64,000 nt of DNA from Phascolarctos cinereus (Eukaryota > Chordata > Mammalia > Diprotodontia > Phascolarctidae). Below, in pieces: positions 60,691-64,000 of this stretch. The stretch is taken from contig NW_018344252.1 of NCBI RefSeq assembly GCF_002099425.1, positions 2,046,001-2,110,000 on the forward strand, written 5' to 3'. The notes below the pieces were generated by a model that made no database searches, was not told the DNA's origin, and saw only the letters and a program-made list of their open reading frames with translations. The translations under genes were made by a program, and so were the position numbers. Each line of letters opens with the position of its first letter. Positions within the stretch are counted from its first letter, which is position 1.

Positions 60691-61480
60691 TTCATTATCA
60701 GCCTTCAGTGGGTATGGGTGCAGAGTTCTGGTGCCTCACAGGCTCTCTGACAATAATAATTAGTCACACACACCCCAAGGCCAGTGGGGTGACTCTTGTG
60801 CTTTGGGTTACCCTTTTTGTAAAACACATGTTCTCACCACCCAGAACAAAGTTGTGATTGAGGGCTCCAGAAAAATGTGCCAGTGGAGAAAACATTCCAT
60901 TCCAACTGCTCCTGCCACAGTGGAGTCCTCCAGCTCATGCTCTGTTCATACAACAGCATGGCTGTGCCCTGAGGATGCCAAAGAGGCTACTAGCTAGAGG
61001 CAATGGAAAGGAACCTTCTGATAAGGAGTGGCACAAGGACTGTCATCTAAGCTAGTGTAGTCAGTGCCCACCCTAAGGAGATCTCAGCTCCTTGAAGAAC
61101 TGGGGTCATTGCTTTCATGGAACATTCACAAAATCTTATGCAAAGAGCTGTGATCCTTCCCCCAGAAGACTTCTGGACTGTAGTCAGTTGGAATTGATAA
61201 TTATAGCCCCTTGTGTTAAGAAATGCTTTCTTAAAGTAATCAAAGGAACTTGGTTATTGTTCTTGGTAAGTGGACCCTTCTTCAAGAAAGACACTTGAGA
61301 GAAAGTTATCCTAGTGTTGTGCCCAAGGAAGCCCTCTGCTACTCTGCAATGAACTAATTTAATTCCATTATTCAAGAAGCACTGGCCCATCCTCATGCAG
61401 CCCTGTATCTCTGACTGGGCACTCAAGCTCCCAGCTGGGACCCTGGCCTTCAGTGTGTGCAGCAACCTTGTACCTACTAT
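60691..61480. other. Intron 8, unassigned
   Basis: No gene or repeat was recognised. Confidence 0.45.
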
Positions 61481-61482
61481 GC

Positions 61483-61715
61483 TAGCATTTATAGAGAGCT
61501 TAAAGGTTTGTGAAGTGCTTTATATGCATTATCTCATTTTGTCTTCACAACAGCCCTGGGAGGTAGGTGCCTTATTATCTTTACAGATGAGGAAACTGAG
61601 GCAGACAGAGGTTGTGACTTGCCTAGGGCCACACAGATAGTTCATGTCTGAGGGTGGATTTGAACTCGCATCTCCCTGACTCCAAGTCCAGCATGGTATC
61701 CTTTGTGCCACTGAG
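61483..61715 (-). repeat. MIR-type SINE, antisense
   Basis: atgcattatctcattttgtc, agatgaggaaactgaggcag and gggtggatttgaactcgcat. Confidence 0.8.
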
Positions 61716-61789
61716 CTTCCTCTACACATATACACAAAGGCATCTAGGGGTCCCGTTGTGATGGGAGAGCCTTGAATGTCAGGCTCATT

Positions 61790-61910
61790 CCACTGTGAGC
61801 TCCTCAAGAGTTGGGGTTGTCTTTTTCCTCTTTTTTGTATCCCCAGTACTTAGCACAGTGCCTGGTACAGAGTAGGTGCTTAATAAATATTTGTTGAATG
61901 AAGGAATGAA
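61790..61910 (+). repeat. L2 LINE tail, sense
   Basis: gtatccccagtacttagcac, agtgcctggtacagagtagg and ttaataaatatttgttgaat. Confidence 0.85.
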
Positions 61911-61929
61911 AGGATCAAGAGTTTACATA

Positions 61930-62160
61930 TAACTATAACTAGGTGGTTCAGTGGATAGAGCTCAGGAAGATTTGAGTTTGAATTCAACCTTAGACACTCA
62001 CTAGCTGTGTGATGCTGGGCAAATCACTTACCATCTGTCTGCCTTAATCCACTGGAGAAGGAAATGGCAAGCCACTCCAGTATCTTTGCCAAGAAAACCC
62101 TGGTATGATCCATAGAGTTACAAAGAGTCAGACAGGACTGAACAACTGAACACTAACATA
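61930..62160 (+). repeat. Composite SINE with RTE/BovB-like tail, sense
   Basis: ctaggtggttcagtggatag and the tRNA-like region precede ctggagaaggaaatggcaag, ccactccagtatctttgcca and gagtcagacaggactgaaca. The tail is nearly identical to BovB-family 3' ends. Confidence 0.85.
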
Positions 62161-62339
62161 GAAATGAAGGGTTTGCAGCAGGGAAGAGCACTGATCAGAG
62201 AATGTCCTGGGACAATGTTTACTCAATGGCGTGGTGGTGAGGACAATTCATCACAAAGGGTGGGGGATGGAGGTATGGGGACCAGTTAGTCAGCAGCACA
62301 CATGGGGAACAGCAAGGCTTTGAGGGAATTAAAACAGAA

Positions 62340-63070
62340 AGTGGCAGTGAGAATTAACAGAACCACACTGACTCCATCTTGTGACTCAATATGGCTCTAG
62401 CTTAGTTTCTATTCCATTATGGGTCTAGTTCTATTTCTGTCCTGTGAGAGAACTGTATTCACTTGTGAGAATTGGGAGAAAACCTTATTGCGTTGTTTGA
62501 ACCTAGCCCTGCATGGTTGGGAAACTGGACCACCTCTCCCCGTTGCTTAGAGACCCTTAACCAAGAACCAACATTATGCTGATTAGAAACTCAGTCAAAT
62601 CCAAAGATTGATGCAAGAGGTTTTCTCACAATTACATAACTCAAGCGCCACATGTCTTATCTGAAAACTGGCCCTGTTCTGTCTGATCAGTTATTGTTTT
62701 CATGTTCCTTTGCTTGAATACATACATACTTGGGGGAGGGGGAAAGTGAGACACCTCTTGTTCTGATTGCAGGCAATTGCACCTGTTTGCTCTCCCCCTC
62801 CCAATTTGGACAGTTTCTAATCTTTCCTCCAATTAGAAATCAGATCACCTGGTTATCCAAGTTAATTGTTTTCTTTTAATTAGGTGGTCTTATTTGATTA
62901 AATTGTTTTTAATGCATAAAGATCTGTCTCTCCCTATAGTCAGGGTCCAGTGCCCAAGCTAAGGAGACATGGTCCTGGTTTATTATACAGTTAGTATTCA
63001 TTATGTAAGAAACTGAGAAGTTTAGAAGCTCAAACCTTTGTTTTCTCAGTCATTTCATCTTTCACCTGCC
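62340..63070. mobile_element. Possible solo LTR of an endogenous retrovirus-like element
   Basis: The non-coding block opens with actgactccatcttgtgact, a phrase common near the start of gammaretrovirus-type LTRs. It has a promoter-like taatgcataaagatctg near 62910. No internal region or clear flanking duplication was identified, so it is called only tentatively as an old fossil. Confidence 0.35.
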
Positions 63071-63083
63071 ATAGCTTTAATGA

Positions 63084-63161
63084 CAGAGAGAGACAGACAG
63101 ACAGAGACACAGAGAGACAGAGACAGGGAGAGAGACTGAGAGAGAGAGAGACAAAGACGGG

Positions 63162-63232
<71 letters not shown>
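63084..63232. repeat. (GACA/GA)n microsatellite
   Basis: agacagacagacagag units are followed by a GA run at 63167-63232 (33 units), about 330 bp before the SRCR exon. Confidence 0.97.
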
Positions 63233-63234
<2 letters not shown>

Positions 63235-63560
63235 CTTCTTTGAAACAATGCAATCAATCCTCCTTTTCATGGAAAGCCCTCAAGTTTTTTTTTAATTCCA
63301 TTTCATTCTCATCCTGTGCTTAAAACTTATTTTGTTTATGATTCTTTAAACTGTTTTAAATTGTTAAACAGAAGGAAATTAATTGTACAATTGACCATTC
63401 TCTAATCAATCACAGTTTGCAGTTCAAAATTTGACCAGAATGAGGACATTTGCAAATTCCACATCCACATCCAAATACAAAACTAATGAATTTGGCTAAA
63501 ATAGTTACTCTTGGTATCAAATAAGTTGCAGATGTCTCATGGGGATTTTCTTTTTCACAG

Positions 63561-63755
63561 CTGCAGCTCCAATCAAAACTGTCCGACTTGTGGGTGGCAG
63601 CCAGCCCAATGAAGGCCGGGTAGAGATTTTCCACAATGGCCACTGGGGCACTGTCTGTGATGACCGTTGGGAGATGCGAAATGGATTGGTTGTGTGTAAG
63701 AGTTTGGGCTACTCTGGGGTTGAAAAGGTGCATAAGGATGCCTACTTCGGAAGTG
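63561..63755 (+). CDS. MSR1: MSR1 SRCR exon (first part of the scavenger receptor Cys-rich domain)
   Basis: The acceptor is tctttttcacag and the donor gtaagc; the 195-nt exon is symmetric, phase 1-1. It encodes about residues 329-393: a linker SAAPIKT, then [40 protein letters not shown] and [19 protein letters not shown]. These are the hallmark group A SRCR motifs (VRLVGG, GRVE, WGTVCDD.W, VVC..LGY), with Cys near residues 361 and 374. Human SR-A type I reads [20 protein letters not shown] here. The remaining SRCR half (human PIWLNEVFCFG...CTL) must be encoded beyond 64000. Confidence 0.96.
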
Positions 63756-63810
63756 GTAAGCCCTTTATGGGAAATCTGTTGCAACTAAGATTAGATGGAC
63801 AGATACATAG

Positions 63811-63816
63811 ACAGAC

Positions 63817-63879
<63 letters not shown>

Positions 63880-63880
63880 G

Positions 63881-63917
<37 letters not shown>

Positions 63918-63926
63918 TATAGATAG
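63811..63926. repeat. (GATA)n microsatellite
   Basis: About 27 GATA units with a gaga interruption and a tata end lie 55 bp after the SRCR exon donor. Confidence 0.97.
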
Positions 63927-64000
63927 AAGAAGATAGGATAGGATGGATGGATGGGTGGGTGGGACAGCCAGCCAGATTGATAAGAGAGATGACAGTAGGT

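Noticed and set aside
63084-63926. Direct repeats suggesting a CRISPR-like array
   Set aside because: They are simple GA and GATA microsatellites without spacers, in a vertebrate intron.

Overview
The window looks like a stretch of a marsupial chromosome. The repeats are a mix of L1 (mostly antisense), L2, L3/CR1-like and RTE/BovB-like LINEs, MIR-type CORE-SINEs carrying the ...CTAGGTGGC... head, and composite SINEs with an RTE-type 3' tail. Monotremes lack this L1 load and placentals lack these SINE heads. I cannot fix the species.

One protein-coding gene is recognisable: MSR1 (macrophage scavenger receptor 1, SR-A) on the + strand. Eight coding exons are visible, with canonical AG/GT borders and matching phases: cytoplasmic tail (19747-19860), transmembrane (20216-20329), stalk and coiled coil (24153-24499), coiled coil (31634-31819), three collagen exons (35853-35933, 40235-40324, 41915-41968) and the first part of the SRCR domain (63561-63755). 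They encode about 393 residues of an expected total near 435-450. The last SRCR exon lies beyond the right end. The non-coding first exon and promoter were not identified. The coiled-coil exon lacks one base relative to the conserved frame (at 31708/31709).

Layout: 1-19.7 kb is upstream or intron-1 DNA, a nest of L1, L2, RTE and SINE pieces. 19.7-24.5 kb holds the first three coding exons, with a pyrimidine tract and a 1.2-kb purine tract of complementary repeat type in one intron. 24.5-31.6 kb is an intron dominated by a long antisense L1 interrupted by a 670-bp insert. 31.6-42 kb holds the coiled-coil and collagen exons. A (TG)25 tract ends 46 nt before the first collagen exon. 42-63.5 kb is one large intron of SINEs, L2 and unassigned sequence. 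The end of the window has the SRCR exon followed by a GATA microsatellite.

The exons together make a trimeric type II membrane receptor: a short tail with a VxFD internalisation motif, one membrane span, an alpha-helical coiled coil, a Lys-rich collagen stalk that binds polyanions, and an SRCR head. No other host gene, structural RNA gene or CRISPR array was found. Repeat boundaries are read by eye and are good to roughly 10-50 bases. Family names are from memory of consensus sequences, without a database search.
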